From Cavia porcellus (taxonomy: Eukaryota; Chordata; Mammalia; Rodentia; Caviidae), in NCBI RefSeq assembly GCF_034190915.1, contig NW_026947506.1, positions 33,831,748-33,895,747 on the forward strand: DNA of 64,000 nucleotides, read 5' to 3'. The notes under the pieces were generated by a model. That model made no database searches. It was not told the DNA's origin and saw only the letters and a list, made by a program, of their open reading frames with translations. Shown one piece after another: positions 48,743 through 59,889 of the stretch (within the stretch, counting starts at the first letter, position 1; each line of letters starts with the position of its first letter). The position numbers were made by a program, and so were the translations under genes.

Positions 48743-49567
48743 ATTAAGCACTTATGCTTAATTCTAAAGGATGATGTTAAGCTGTTCCCCTCACCAGCTG
48801 ACTGGTTAGTGCACTAGCCATTAAATAAATAAGTGTTAAGTATTTTCAATATCATTCCAACCCTGCAGAATACCCAGGGATGCATAAAACAGTGAACACA
48901 TCATCAACAAAATCACAGAAACAGTGCTCATATTGGAACCATGGTAGACTTTTCTAAGGTTACACAGATTGTGGTATCTGGAAGTGTTGCACTATAATTT
49001 CTTTTGTCTCACTCTTGTCTCAATGCGTGATTCCTCCCTGACTCTTTTACAAATTTTTTATTCATGTTTGATATTTCATTCAGAAAAGACTGAACATTTA
49101 CCCGACATTGCACTTGTTGCTCAGGAAACTAGGTGAAGAAGCACGTGGTGCTTGCCTTTCAGAGCTCTTGTGCTTGAGAGAGGCAGACTCACAAACACAA
49201 GAAAAGAATAGAATGCTGAGCCCCAGAAGCAGCAGAGTCATGCAGACAACATAGGGGAAGCACAGGCGAGGGAGCTATTAATTCTGCTTCCAAGGTCTGT
49301 AAAGCTTTGTTAGCAGAACTCTTTAAAAATCTTTTCTTTTATGAAAAGCTGTACCACCAAGGAGGTGATTAAGAAGGGATTTGGGGAAACCAGTGCTCCA
49401 TAGGACTCGGGACTGTCATAGCTACAGTCCTGTCACTTGTTCCCTTTGTTTCAATGCCAGGGTCTACTACTAATACTACTTTTCTTGCAGCCTCTTTCCG
49501 AAAATCTGTATTTATCATGTGACCTTTGTCTCTCTTTAAAACTTAAGTTTCAAAAGCACAGGGATTT
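48743..49567. other. Intron stretch, nothing recognised
   Basis: About 820 bp up to the left target-site duplication of the HAL1-like element. No supported feature. Confidence 0.4.
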
Positions 49568-49582
49568 TTGTCTTGTATTTTC
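49568..49582. repeat. Left target-site duplication of the HAL1-like element
   Basis: ttgtcttgtattttc, identical to 52770-52784. It contains a TTTTC that fits an L1 endonuclease nick site next to the tail. Confidence 0.93.
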
Positions 49583-51008
49583 TTTTTTTGTTGTTGTTTT
49601 TTAAATTTTATTTAAGGAGAAAAAAGAAAAAAAAACAGAAAAAGGGTACAAGTTATACAGAATTTCAGAAAAAATAAAACAGTAGGAAATCACTAGTTAA
49701 TTACATATTGTCATCTTAGAAATAGTTGTTGAAGTTACAAAATTAAAGCATATAGAGGGGACTTTCAAACAGTGAGACTGCAAAGTTCTGTTCAATAATC
49801 CAACAAAACTCAGTAATATGGTTATCTATCTTATACACTTAAATATATATGCAGTTATATCTTTTAGAGAACTTTCTTTTCCTTTCTTTTGTACAATCAA
49901 AATTACACATTTTGGGTTTTATTACTCCCACAGTTCTTATTACTTTTTTTTTTTTGAAGAAAGTAAAACCAAATGTGACATACCAGTACAGAGTCGGTCA
50001 AATCAAAAGGATGGACATAATACATAATGTAAAAACAAAATACAAGGTGATCAACAATGGTTACCATAATGCCTCTTGTTATCTTAAAAAGAATTGCCTA
50101 TATCATCAGTTGTAAAAAAAATTGAACAAAACAGTAAAGAGTAAGACCAATAAAACCAAAACATTGGAGACATTAGAGGACTTCAAAAGACGATAATAGT
50201 CAACCAGAATGGGCGTCATAATGAATCTTACTGTCTTTACAGTTGTTGCCTATACTTTTGAACTTGGTACTATCAAGCTAAGCAGACTAGGGGGAAATCA
50301 GTCAAAACAAAATGGTGAGGGCAATACAGGGTTTCAAATCAAGTTAATAGGAAATCAAAGTAGATTACTATAATGTATCCTGCTATTTTTCATTTATTTT
50401 TCCCTTAATTAAAAAGATAAAAATAAAAAATCAAATAATTAGAAAAAGGAGATTGAGATAAAAGAGAGCATAACAACAAAGCAGCGCAGGTCAAAACATA
50501 ACCATTTAAGCAAAATAGAGTTTTACCACAAGATATCCTGACATAAAAGTAGTTATCATAGTGTCTCTTTCCTTGAAATCTTTGAGTATAACTTCGTATA
50601 CTGTAGCACCAAACATATCCAGACAATGTAAAACCATTCAAGAGAATGACATTATTACAGGGTATTTAGAACCAACTAATAGAAAAGGAACAATGGTTTC
50701 TGTATAATCTCCTTGTCTATAAAACTTTTTTGCTTATATTATCACATATAATAGAATCCAATAAGATACAACCTCTTAAGACCGATGTACTTCAAAACAA
50801 GATGATACTAAATCAGCTTAGCTATTATGATGTCGTTTACTGCAAAATAGCTATTCCTACCTTCCAATCTTCTCTGCCTCATTTCTGTTGAGCTCTTTTT
50901 CTGTCATTTTTTGTCAGTTTGTCTTCTTCATTTCGCTTTCTGCTCCATTCATTGTGGCCTCTCTGCCACTATTTCTGGAATCTTGGTATTTTCCTTTTTT
51001 AGAATATC
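49583..51008 (-). other. 3' region and A-rich tail of the HAL1-like element
   Basis: AT-rich 1.43 kb without ORF2. On the plus strand, motifs such as 'cataatgcctctt', 'cataatgaatctt', 'tataatgtatcct' and 'catagtgtctctt' recur at roughly 150-190 bp spacing (about 50071, 50217, 50371, 50553), suggesting a decayed tandem array. Confidence 0.5.
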
Positions 51009-52018
51009 CTACAGTATTCTCTGTAGAGTTGAATTGGTGGTTGCAAATTTCCCTAGTTCCTCTTTATCCTGGAAGCACTTTGTTTTTCCATCAATTTCCA
51101 GAGACAGTTGTGCAGGATATATCAATCTTGGCTGGAGGTTATTATCTTTCAAAGCTTGAATTATTTCCCCCCACGCTCTTCGTGATTTGATGGTTTGTGC
51201 CGAGAAGTCTGCTGTAATTCTGATGGGTGTTCCCTTGTAAGTGATCTGTTTCTTCTTTCTGATGGCTTTTAATATTGTGTTCTTATATTGGATTTCTGGA
51301 ATTTTGATTATTATATGCCTGGGTGTAGCTCTGTTTGGGTTGTAGGTAGCTGGGGTCCTGTATGCCTCATACATCTGAGTATCTTTACCTTTTGCTAAAT
51401 TAGGGAAATTCTCCTGGATTATTTCTGTGAATAGCTTTTGTAGTTCATTTGTTTGAGTCCCTACTTCTTTTATGTTCTTAATTCTTAAGTTATAGATCCT
51501 CTTGTCATCTTCTAGTCTTTGTATTATTGGTGTTTGTTTTCTTATTTTTAAGAAGTTTTTCATTTCATGCTCCCACCTTACAAATCTGTCCTCCAGTTCT
51601 GATAATCTATCCTTAGTTTCTTTCAAGCTGTTATGCCAGCTTTCAATAGAGTTTTTAGTTTCCTGGTAATTTCTGTGAACCTGCTTCACGTATTCTATGT
51701 TTTCTCTATTTTCTCCATCAAACAATTCTCCCCTTTTTTTCTTTTCTTCCATTCCACCATCTGTTTTTTCTTGGGTGGTGCTTATTCTCTAACTATTCTA
51801 CTTATTTCTTGCTTTATTTCATTAAATACTTCATTTTTGAACTCGTCTATGAGGCTCCGGAGATACCATTTTATATCTATAGGTGCCATGTTTGATATTG
51901 CATGTTTTCTGTCTTCATTCTCTTTTGCTTTTACCTTTCCTGGATCAGTGTTCCCAGGATTGGGGACTGAGGAGCCTTTCTTGTTGCTCCCTTTTCCCAT
52001 ACTTTTTGTTCCTTCCAT
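51009..52018 (-). pseudogene. L1-type ORF1 (ORF1p-like RNA-binding protein), one frameshift
   Basis: L1 ORF1p is a trimeric nucleic-acid-binding chaperone that coats LINE RNA. Two open frames join here. 52018-51782 holds 78 codons from the start ATG, with a basic N-terminus (GKGSNKKGSS) and the start of the coiled coil. 51752-51009 holds 247 codons and is open upstream to about 51788. The second carries the rest of the coiled coil (ENIEYVKQVHRNYQE, LSELEDRF), the RRM (YNLRIKNIKEV, ENFPNLAKG, RATPRHIIIKI) and the C-terminal domain (YKGTPIRITADFS, LQPRLIYPAQLS). Both open windows overlap only at about 51785-51788, so a single small indel accounts for the break. Total length is about 335 codons, close to L1 ORF1p. 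The C-terminus ends soon after the LQRIL motif, shorter than the human protein. Confidence 0.88.
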
Positions 52019-52769
52019 ACAAGCGTATGTAGGAGGCTCAGTTTTTTTTTTTTTTTTTTTTTTTCTCTTTGTCTGTGGCAGTTTGTTTGAATCCGCCGGC
52101 TAGGTGTTCCCGCCCACTGCAGTGTACTAGGGAGACACAGACCTGGGCAGCCTCTGCTGGGCCCGCCCCTCCAGGTCAACCTAAGAATGCTTCACTGCGA
52201 GGGTGCACTGCCAGGCACAGGGACCTGATTTGGGCTAGCCTACAGCTTCTTAGTCCGCGGAGTCACCAGGCCAAGCGTTCCCCACCACTCCCGCTTGAGA
52301 GGGAATATGTGACTAAAGTCACTGCAGGGCCCTGTTCAGCTAGTCTGCTCATTCCCAGAATGTCCTATGTTGGAGCCTCCTAGTCTATGAAAGGGTCCCC
52401 ATTTCACTCACTACAGGTCGAGTCAGTCCTGCTCTCTATGCCGTTTGGGCCAATTACTGCTCTCAGAGCTTTGGCGCGCCTCTCTCCCTGCCGTGTGGAC
52501 TGGGACGCAGTATCGGCAGCAGGAAATTCAAATCGCGGCTTCCAATGGCGCGGGATCCAGCTTCCGCACTGAGATTTTATCTCTTCCTGTTATAGCATCA
52601 GGATTGCATAGCCAGTTGGTTTCTCTCAGCTTACTTTGTTCCTGGGTCGGCAAGGCACATCTCCCCTTGCGTGGAACTCCTCACACGGCACCGCTCCTGG
52701 ATTCTAAGCTGGTAATCTCAGAGAGCCTCCGTGGCTGCTGTTATGTGTCCACCATATTCTCCCAGAAGC
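52019..52769 (-). promoter_or_regulatory. 5' UTR / internal promoter region of the HAL1-like element
   Basis: About 750 bp, GC- and CpG-rich against an AT-rich intron (CGCCGG, CCGCGG, GCGCGCC, TCGCGG and others). It starts on the minus strand gcttctgggagaatatggtgg. The early ATGG core resembles the YY1-type motif near the start of many mammalian L1 promoters (inference). A 23-A run (minus strand; plus 52042-52064) lies just before the ORF1 start codon. A short overlapping ORF on the opposite strand here is not a gene. Confidence 0.65.
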
Positions 52770-52784
52770 TTGTCTTGTATTTTC
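52770..52784. repeat. Right target-site duplication of the HAL1-like element
   Basis: Exact 15-bp copy of 49568-49582, directly after the 5' end of the element. Confidence 0.93.
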
Positions 52785-54584
52785 ACAAGCAGCTAAAAGA
52801 GTGCATAAATAAGCAAGAACCTGCTTGAAAGACTACTGTGAAGCATTTCTAACTTTTCCTTACTTGAATCTGTTTCCATCTCAGTTTCCTGTAACATTTT
52901 CTCACTGGTTCTGTTCTTACTGTTCTCCTACATCCTTTTCTTTGGTGTTTTAGCTCCTTTTTTTGGTTCTCCTTACCTCTTGATGGAATGAGTTGCTATT
53001 ATATAGACTTTGATATGATGTTTTGTTTAGTCTTTTTGCACATACCTCTCTCCCTGGGAGATCTTATTCATTCTTGTGACTTTAAGTATCACCTTTGATC
53101 AGATATATTATCTCCAGACCTGAATGCCAGTCTGAACATCACTCTTTGTTATATGAGAAGTTGGATGAAATGATTTAAAGTTCACTCTGGCTCTAAAGTA
53201 TTTAGTCCTGGATATTTTTAAGGGAATCAGTTTCAACTCATATATATGCTTTTTCCCCAAACTGATCTGAGAAAGATCTGGAGTGGAGGCATGAGTTCTC
53301 TCTCATCTCTCTTTTCACCTTGTAAAAGAAAAGCATTTCTTACACCAAACCTTAATCATTGTTGGTACTTTACTCTAGACTTACAGAGCCCTTTACTAGC
53401 CAACAAAAAGATAATTTCAAATATTTGGAGTAAAAATTGAGAAAATGGACCATTTCATGGCTAAGAAATTTCCTTCCAAGATAGGTAACTTGTATCTCTT
53501 AGCTTTCAACAAAATTGAAGGAAGACCTAATCAAGTTGTCAACCAATAGATCACTAAAACTGATTTTTGCTGATAAATTACTATGTGATTTCAGACATAA
53601 CAATCCAAATGATTTCAAAGAACTGAATGAAATACAAAACTCCAGTTCTATCTATTCGTTTATGAAGAGAAGTTTTCTCAGTGAATACATTTATAAAAGC
53701 AAAAATAAATAAATACATAAAATTGATGCTGAATGCTTTTTCTTTTTAGCTGGAAGTAATATGCATCCATGAATACAAGAACTAATTTTTTAAAAAACGT
53801 TTTATTCATCTCATTAAAAGTGCATTTCCAATAGATTTTATTTTTCATATTCAATAATTATTCATCAAAACTTGTTTTGATGCATGTTAAATTGTTGTTA
53901 ATGATTACACTGGTAGATAACCAACCCAGAATTGTTTTAAAGCTTAGAGTTTTATGGTCACAAGACATTTTTTTAAATTGTGCTTTTTTTATTGAAAGGT
54001 ATGATTCAGTAATAAATAAAAAATGCTTTCAAGCATAATATGTATTACAACAAATAAAATTATGTGCATAAATTGTAGAAGGAAAATGAATGGTAGATAA
54101 TTTTCAGTTGTTGAAAGGAGATTTTTAAGTGAATGACAGTAGATATAAAATCACATTGGTTTATAAATCCAATTTAAACCCTTAAATGTAAATTTCAAAT
54201 AAGTGAAGATGATAGTATATTTCAAAATTCTTTTATGAACAAACATATTTGAAGGCCATGTTCTGTGAAACTGGTAATAAGAGATGTACGCCTAATTTGA
54301 AACCCAAGTTGAAGCAGGCTGGGAACTAGTAAGAGAGGAATCCAGCTGAGGCTTGCTAAGATAGCAGGAATGTGGAAAATCAAACCAAGAGCAAATCACA
54401 CAACACTTGAAACAGTACATGGCCAGTATAGTTAGTTGTCATCATCAAAAAGAGAAATAACCAGATTAAAAAATCTTTTAAATGTACAACAGTTTCTTAG
54501 TGCTAGAGCTCAAGAGAGGGACCTGAGCTGGGCCAGGACTTTTTTTGATACACAGTCATAGCAGCAAGTTGTTGGATACATTGC
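52785..54584. other. Intron stretch, possible L2/L3 fragment near 53050-53180
   Basis: 'gggagatcttattcattcttgtgactttaa' and 'tatctccagacctgaa' loosely resemble an old L2/L3 coding fragment. The remainder is AT-rich and unrecognised. Confidence 0.35.
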
Positions 54585-54730
54585 GTGTGTGGTCCTTGGA
54601 CCAATAGTAGCAGCACCATCTTGGGAGCTTGTTAGAAATGCAGAAGATTGGGCTTCTTCCCAGACTTGCTGAATCAAACTCAGCATCTTAACAAGATGCT
54701 TAGGTTCTTCATATGCACATTAAATTTTGG
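54585..54730 (-). mobile_element. MER5-type hAT-Charlie element, antisense, copy 1
   Basis: 'tgtggtccttggacca', 'gcttgttagaaatgcaga', 'cttcttcccagacttgctgaatcaaa' and 'atatgcacattaaattttgg' follow the antisense MER5A order almost end to end. Non-autonomous DNA transposon fossil. Confidence 0.82.
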
Positions 54731-54800
54731 ACAAACAGGATTTCTAACAAGATCCCAGGTGGTGCTCAGGCATCTGGTTCCCAAGCTACAGTTGTGTAGC
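54731..54800 (+). mobile_element. MER5-type fragment, opposite orientation
   Basis: 'ggatttctaacaagatccca' and 'ggtggtgctcaggcatctgg' match the 3' half of sense MER5A. Immediately adjacent to copy 1. Confidence 0.65.
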
Positions 54801-54845
54801 AAAATCTTCCTGTTACTCAGAGGTTCAACGACAGAGCTATTTCAA

Positions 54846-54996
54846 AGCAAGATGTCCAAAGTACAAGCATCAGCATCATTTGCTTCTTGATGGTATGAAA
54901 ATTCTCAGGACCCATCCTAGACCCACTGATGAGAGTCCGTGGAGTAGAGTCTAGGAATTTTATTTAATCAAGCATTTTGGGTGACTAAAGTTTGAG
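54846..54996 (-). mobile_element. MER5-type hAT-Charlie element, antisense, copy 2
   Basis: 'acaagcatcagcatcat', 'aaaattctcaggaccca', 'cctagacccactgatgaga' and 'actaaagtttgagaagg' follow MER5A antisense through to its terminal inverted repeat. Confidence 0.75.
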
Positions 54997-57900
54997 AAGG
55001 GAGTACTCTATAGAGAACCCATATCAATCTCAAATCATTCTGAGCCTCACATTAATCTTGTGAGATGGCTAAGACTTTAATACCAAGAGGCCCAGCCTGA
55101 TGAGGGAGGAGCTGCTGCAACTTCAGCTCCTCTCTCCATGCCCTAATCTGCAGGGGCCCTCAGGTGTGGGCCAGTTAATGCATACAAGGGGGTAGTGCCT
55201 TACTCCTTTCCTCACACCATCTGCCTAGACAACCTTGGGCACTACTCCACCTGTAGATTGGTAACTCAAAAGTCTGTCAGTTCTGGAGTGAGGCTATGCA
55301 GATCAAGAGAGGACTGTCAGGAGATCGAGGTGCAAAGTTTCCAGTTATTTTTGTCTTTTGAGCCAGTAGATCTAATGGTGCTTGAGGCATCTGGTTAGAT
55401 AGGATGCTGTGAGTTCATGCAAGCCTCAGTCAGAGCTCCAATTCTGGGTCATAGTTCTGGAACAAGGCCATTTGTTCTATAGCAAAGAACTGCCCATTAT
55501 TTGAGAAGTACCAGAATTTCATTCTAATGCATTTCTGGGCCCAAATAACACTTGAGTGCCATGTGATTCAGAACCAGAACTTCCCATCACAAGCCAAACA
55601 TTGTCAACTTCTCCAAGTTTGAGATTGGCAACCCACTGGAGGGTAGAAATAGTATATGTAGGGCCAGGACTAGAAAGACAGAGAAGGCAGGGTGCATTGC
55701 ATGCAAGTGACCCCATGTTTCATGTCGCTAGCTCTTTAATAGAACAGCTGTTGCATCAGTGAGAGGGAGTCCTTAAGACCAACAGACACAGAACTAAAAA
55801 CTTGGAATGGATTCATGAGAATGTTCTAGTGATATGTGCATGACAGTTGAAACAGCTGACCTCTGTTTTCAATGAATGCCTCCTGTCCCTAAGTGCCTAA
55901 AGTCTTACTGTGCTAATGGTCCTATGTCCTGGGAGATGATGTCTCCTTGGAGACACAGAATTCTGTAGACCACCTAACAGCACAGTGCTACCACACAAGA
56001 TTGGCACCAACAGCCTCCAGCAGCTCACCTGGAGGGACCTGTGCAAAACCCAGATGACTCATGGCATGTCCCTGGGTGCTTTCACACCCAATGCTTACAG
56101 TCAATAAGCAACTGTTGCAATCAAGAGCAGACCAGGTAAACACTCTGAGGAAGTTCTTGGCCACGCATAAGACCAACACTATTAACCAGCTCAAATGCTT
56201 TCACTCTGTCCCTTTGCTCTTGCTTCTGCTTCACTAGCACTGTGCACTCTTGTGACCCTAAACAAAGACCGAGTTGCAACTGTCTGAACCTACACCACTG
56301 GCACAACCAGAAATTTGCTGTGAAAGTGTGGGATCCAGTGCAAAGCAGATCTTATGTCAACATGCAACAAGCAAATAGAAACAGAGGCGCAAACTCACTC
56401 ACATTCCCAACTGGTGGAAAGTGTCCAGCAACTGTTTAACTCCCTTGTCAGCTCTGCTTAGTGAAGAAAACCAGTCTTATGAGCAACCTTTAGGTACTTA
56501 ATGGCAGAGGCATGTCTGTAGCTCAATACAGCCCTGTCCTTCCCAGGGCCTTGAATTCCTGAATACCAAGCTTTGATTGAACACAGGGGATTGGATCCTA
56601 ATCTTAGGTCTTAGGTGACCCAAAAGGGAAAACAAAAACTACTTTCCTCCCCTTTGTGTTAACATATTACTCTGGAATTCTGGATAGTATGACTTGCTTT
56701 GTCTTCTAGTCCAAGTTGAATTTTCTGGCTTCAAACTGTTTTATAACTATAGATGGAATATAATTTATTAGCTTTGTCTCTCACTGTCTTAAAAAGAAGC
56801 TTTTATTGTGTAGAAGGAATTGTTAAAGTCCCATCACTTGCAAAATAGAACTTGAGTCTTTTTTCTCCAAAATAACTAAAATCAACCTGTTTCAATTGGT
56901 GATATTTCTTTATTAGTTTTAATTCATTTTTCAGCCCATCTGATTTTTTATTCATAATATTTTTCATGAAAATTAATTAGTTTCTTTTGGAGCTGAAACA
57001 ATGTTATCATGGGCACTCAGATATTGTTATACAAAAAGGCCCCATTGTAGAGAGGCCTCTGAACTCAGAGCCTGTCTCTTATTACCAGAAAGCTCACCTT
57101 ACAAGGAAGCCCCAGGAACAATGATCCTGTCTGACCTTTGAGGCTGGGCCTCAGTTTTCCCATCTGTGCAATGAGGAGTCTGAGCTAGACACTCACCAAA
57201 GTTTTGTTTAATAAGCCCAACAAAGCTAAATAGTATTTAGAGAATAGATATATGAAGAATATATACATGTAAATATTTTACTGATTAAACATCTTCTTAG
57301 CCAAATGTAGAAAGCCAATAAAAATAATAAACCCCTAGGGAAAGGGGGAGGCTACAGGAGAGGGAGAGTGGACACAGCCAGGTCCTGCTCACCTGACTCC
57401 TGGGACCATCAGGCCTGGGGTGCATGTCCTTGCAGATATTCCACAGATGTACACCTCACTGTAATTTCATCTCTATTGGAACAGGGAATTATGATCAAAC
57501 TGTACTGCACCAAACAAAAGCTCATTTTCCTAACTAAAATTCCAAGAAAGGAGAGGAGAAGAAGGCGGTGGGAGAGAAGAGGAGAAGAGAGGGAGTGGAG
57601 GGAGGATTGGGGAGGCGAGAGGAGATCTCTTTTAAATCAAACCACTTAATGCAAACAGTTACTCTCCAGCCTTGTTCCATACACATAACCTTGCTGTTTG
57701 CCTAAGGCCTTAGAGAAAGAAGTCAGTTCGTTTATCTACCACGCAGCTGATCTGGTCTGATTAAATAGACTCTTAATTTTTATAAGATGTACAATTCTGT
57801 GTTCAAATTCCATTTTGAGTACAACTTCCTAGATTAATCAAATTATCACTTAACAAATACTTTTTCCAAGGAAAGGATTTATAATGTGGTACTTTATTAA

Positions 57901-58350
57901 CTGCAATATATCTCAACAGAACATCTATCATCACACAAGACAAAAAATGAAGTATCTGAAAGTTGGAGCTTAACTTCCGGGTCTGCAGAAGCAAGGTGGG
58001 ACAGGCAGGCATCCAGAGGTACAGCCTCAGAGAAGGAACCCCAGAGTAATGGCCCGAGAAAGAGATTCATGGATATGCCCAGCTGAGGCCAGCAGAGAAA
58101 GAGACACAGACAAAGAGAAGTCAGGAGCAAACAACCTCAGGGTGGAAGGTGAGGTGAGAGTAAACTCCCATGCAAAGCCATAAGCTGCTAGCCAATCCTG
58201 TGAACAGAGTAGAGCGAGGAGCCCCTCCTTTATATGGGCAGAAACTGTGAAGCTGGCAAGTTCCGGGTGTGCCAGTCAGGCAGTTAATGTACAGGACATC
58301 TAGAAAGACTGGAAATCAAGGAAAAAATTGATCTTGAAAAGCTAACACTT
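54997..58350. other. Intron stretch, largely unrecognised
   Basis: 57126-57190 has a MIR-like 'cctcagttttcccatctgtg'. 57545-57635 is a purine-rich (GGAGA)n-like tract. No exon or RNA gene seen. Confidence 0.4.
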
Positions 58351-58556
58351 GGCAAGGTGTGGTGGTCCATACCTGTAAACCTAGCACTTTGCGGGGCAGA
58401 AGCAGATCAAAAGTTCAAGCCTTGCCTGAGCAACTTAACAAAACCCTGCTTCAAAATTTAAAAATCTGGGCCAAGGATTTAGCTCAGCAGCACAAGCACT
58501 TGCCTGGTTGTGAGTTTGATCCCCAGCACCAAATAAATAAATAAATAAATAATTTA
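58351..58556 (+). mobile_element. B1-ID dimeric SINE, sense, with (AAAT)n tail
   Basis: B1 half 'ggcaaggtgtggtggtccat', 'aaacctagcactttgcgggg', 'cttgcctgagcaactta'. ID half 'ccaaggatttagctcag', 'aagcacttgcctggttg', 'gagtttgatccccagcacc'. Ends in (AAAT)n at 58531-58552. Confidence 0.9.
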
Positions 58557-58559
58557 AAA

Positions 58560-58625
58560 TTTTTTAAAGTATAGCTCAGTGCAAAGGCCCTGAGTCTAAT
58601 AGCTAGTACCTCAAATAAACCAGAC
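58560..58625 (+). mobile_element. Partial ID-like SINE, sense
   Basis: 'agtatagctcagtgcaaagg' and 'ccctgagtctaatagctagtacc' match the head and tail of an ID with a deletion between. May be a rearranged tail of the preceding dimer. Confidence 0.5.
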
Positions 58626-59802
58626 CAAACCAAACCACTTGGCCCAGTGGCCCTTAGGCAGCAGCCTCCCTTTTGCATCAAGACAAGATGCTCTATATTT
58701 AAACTTCATTATTTTCTTTTTATCCCGCCAATACAACTTAGTCAATTAAAAAAAATTCATTTACAGTGAGCATTTATTTAACACTGAACAATATTTTCTA
58801 TATGATCCAGAAATAATAAAAATAAAATAACATTTGAGTGAATAGAGAAAATTACTGGTATGGTTAGAAAGTGGCTGAATTGTCAGTATAAACATTGAAA
58901 TTGCATTTTCTAGAATAAGTTCAGTAAAATAACATTTTACTTGAGCTTCTCTCCCTATATACAACTTCGTAAAAATCCAATTTAATAATGTTAGGCCCTA
59001 TTTCCAGTTACTTAAAGGAGAAGGGTGGGCTTGTATTTCAAGATAAGCATATGTATTTCTGACTGAAGTAAATGATTGAAGTAACTTGCACATAGAAGGA
59101 GGAAAGAGAGGTCCAGGAACCCGTTAACTGTAAGTTAGGCTGCTGAGAAATGATATTCTCTTAATTTCATGAACCAAATAATAAAAGAACTCCCCAAGGA
59201 ACTATACTCAACACATGTATGTACACACACCCAGGAAGAGGGAAATGCACCGGCATGCCTTTTTGGATATGCAGCCAATATACTGCTTAAAGGGATCTCA
59301 GTAAAGATTTTCTATAAATTATGTTTATTGCATGAAAATAAGCAGAGTATAAGGTGTTGATTCTAAATGTGCTAAGGGAATTTTGGTCTCTGAGTTAGAA
59401 AAGAAAGGACATTATTTTAAGAAATTTTATTATCTACTGATAGGTCATTTCTGCTACTGATAGGTCATTTTAAAAAATAATATAGAGCGTTCATCTTCAA
59501 TTGCAGTTGATTTTTAATGCACACAGTCTTCCCAGCTTCCTTGCAGCCTGGCTTCCTCAGTCTTCTGATTCTGTGCAGAAAAGGGGGCCACTCACCACTA
59601 TATGAATTCCTCATATCTGTGCAGACTGGCTTTCTGACTTGGCTCCCTTCTGTTCTAGAGGAGTGTTTCTGCTCCTTTGTAAGTCTTTGTAAGTCTAAAA
59701 TTTCTCTTTCTTTGCACTGTTTCCTCCACACATAACAGTTTTCTCCTTCCTGTCTGAGGTTTACCTGAAACTCCATAAACATACTGAGTACTTCATCTAG
59801 GC
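58626..59802. other. Intron stretch, AT-rich; short tandem repeat at 59434-59470
   Basis: The 17-mer ctactgataggtcattt is exactly repeated with a 20-bp period (59434 and 59454). Otherwise unrecognised. Confidence 0.5.
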
Positions 59803-59881
59803 CACTGGAGCGATGGTGAACCTATAGCATGTGTGCTGCAGTGCACTGTTTATCATTGAAAGCTCTAAAACAATATCACTG
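59803..59881 (+). mobile_element. hAT-like miniature DNA element, copy C
   Basis: 'gatggtgaacctatagcatg', 'tgtgctgcagtgcactgttt', 'atcattgaaagctctaaaac' and a 3' end 'aatatcactg'. It matches the minus strand of copy A nearly base for base over the middle 60 bp. Flanks atctaggc and ccctagat both centre on CTAG. Confidence 0.7.
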
Positions 59882-59889
59882 CCCTAGAT

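Larger units (their letters stand above)
49583..52769 (-). mobile_element. HAL1-like ('half-L1') retrotransposon, near full length, recent
   Basis: Non-LTR element of 3187 bp on the minus strand, so antisense to SDK1. In element order it has a CpG-rich 5' UTR (52769-52019), an ORF1-type reading frame (52018-51009), an AT-rich 3' region (51008-49583) and an A-rich tail interrupted by caacaac. An exact 15-bp duplication (ttgtcttgtattttc) bounds it at 49568-49582 and 52770-52784, so this is one insertion with its true 5' and 3' ends. No ORF2 endonuclease or reverse transcriptase is present, and only 1.4 kb separates ORF1 from the tail, where about 4 kb would be needed. ORF1-only elements of this kind are known as HAL1 and depend on an L1 reverse transcriptase. 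An L1 with a secondary ORF2 deletion is the alternative. Confidence 0.8.

Noticed and set aside
51633..52103. 156-residue + strand ORF
   Set aside because: Antisense of the ORF1 of the HAL1-like element; runs into the poly-T tract.
52069..52828. Overlapping + strand ORFs of 61-127 residues
   Set aside because: They lie on the antisense strand of the element's CpG-rich 5' UTR, where stop codons are scarce; no recognisable domain.
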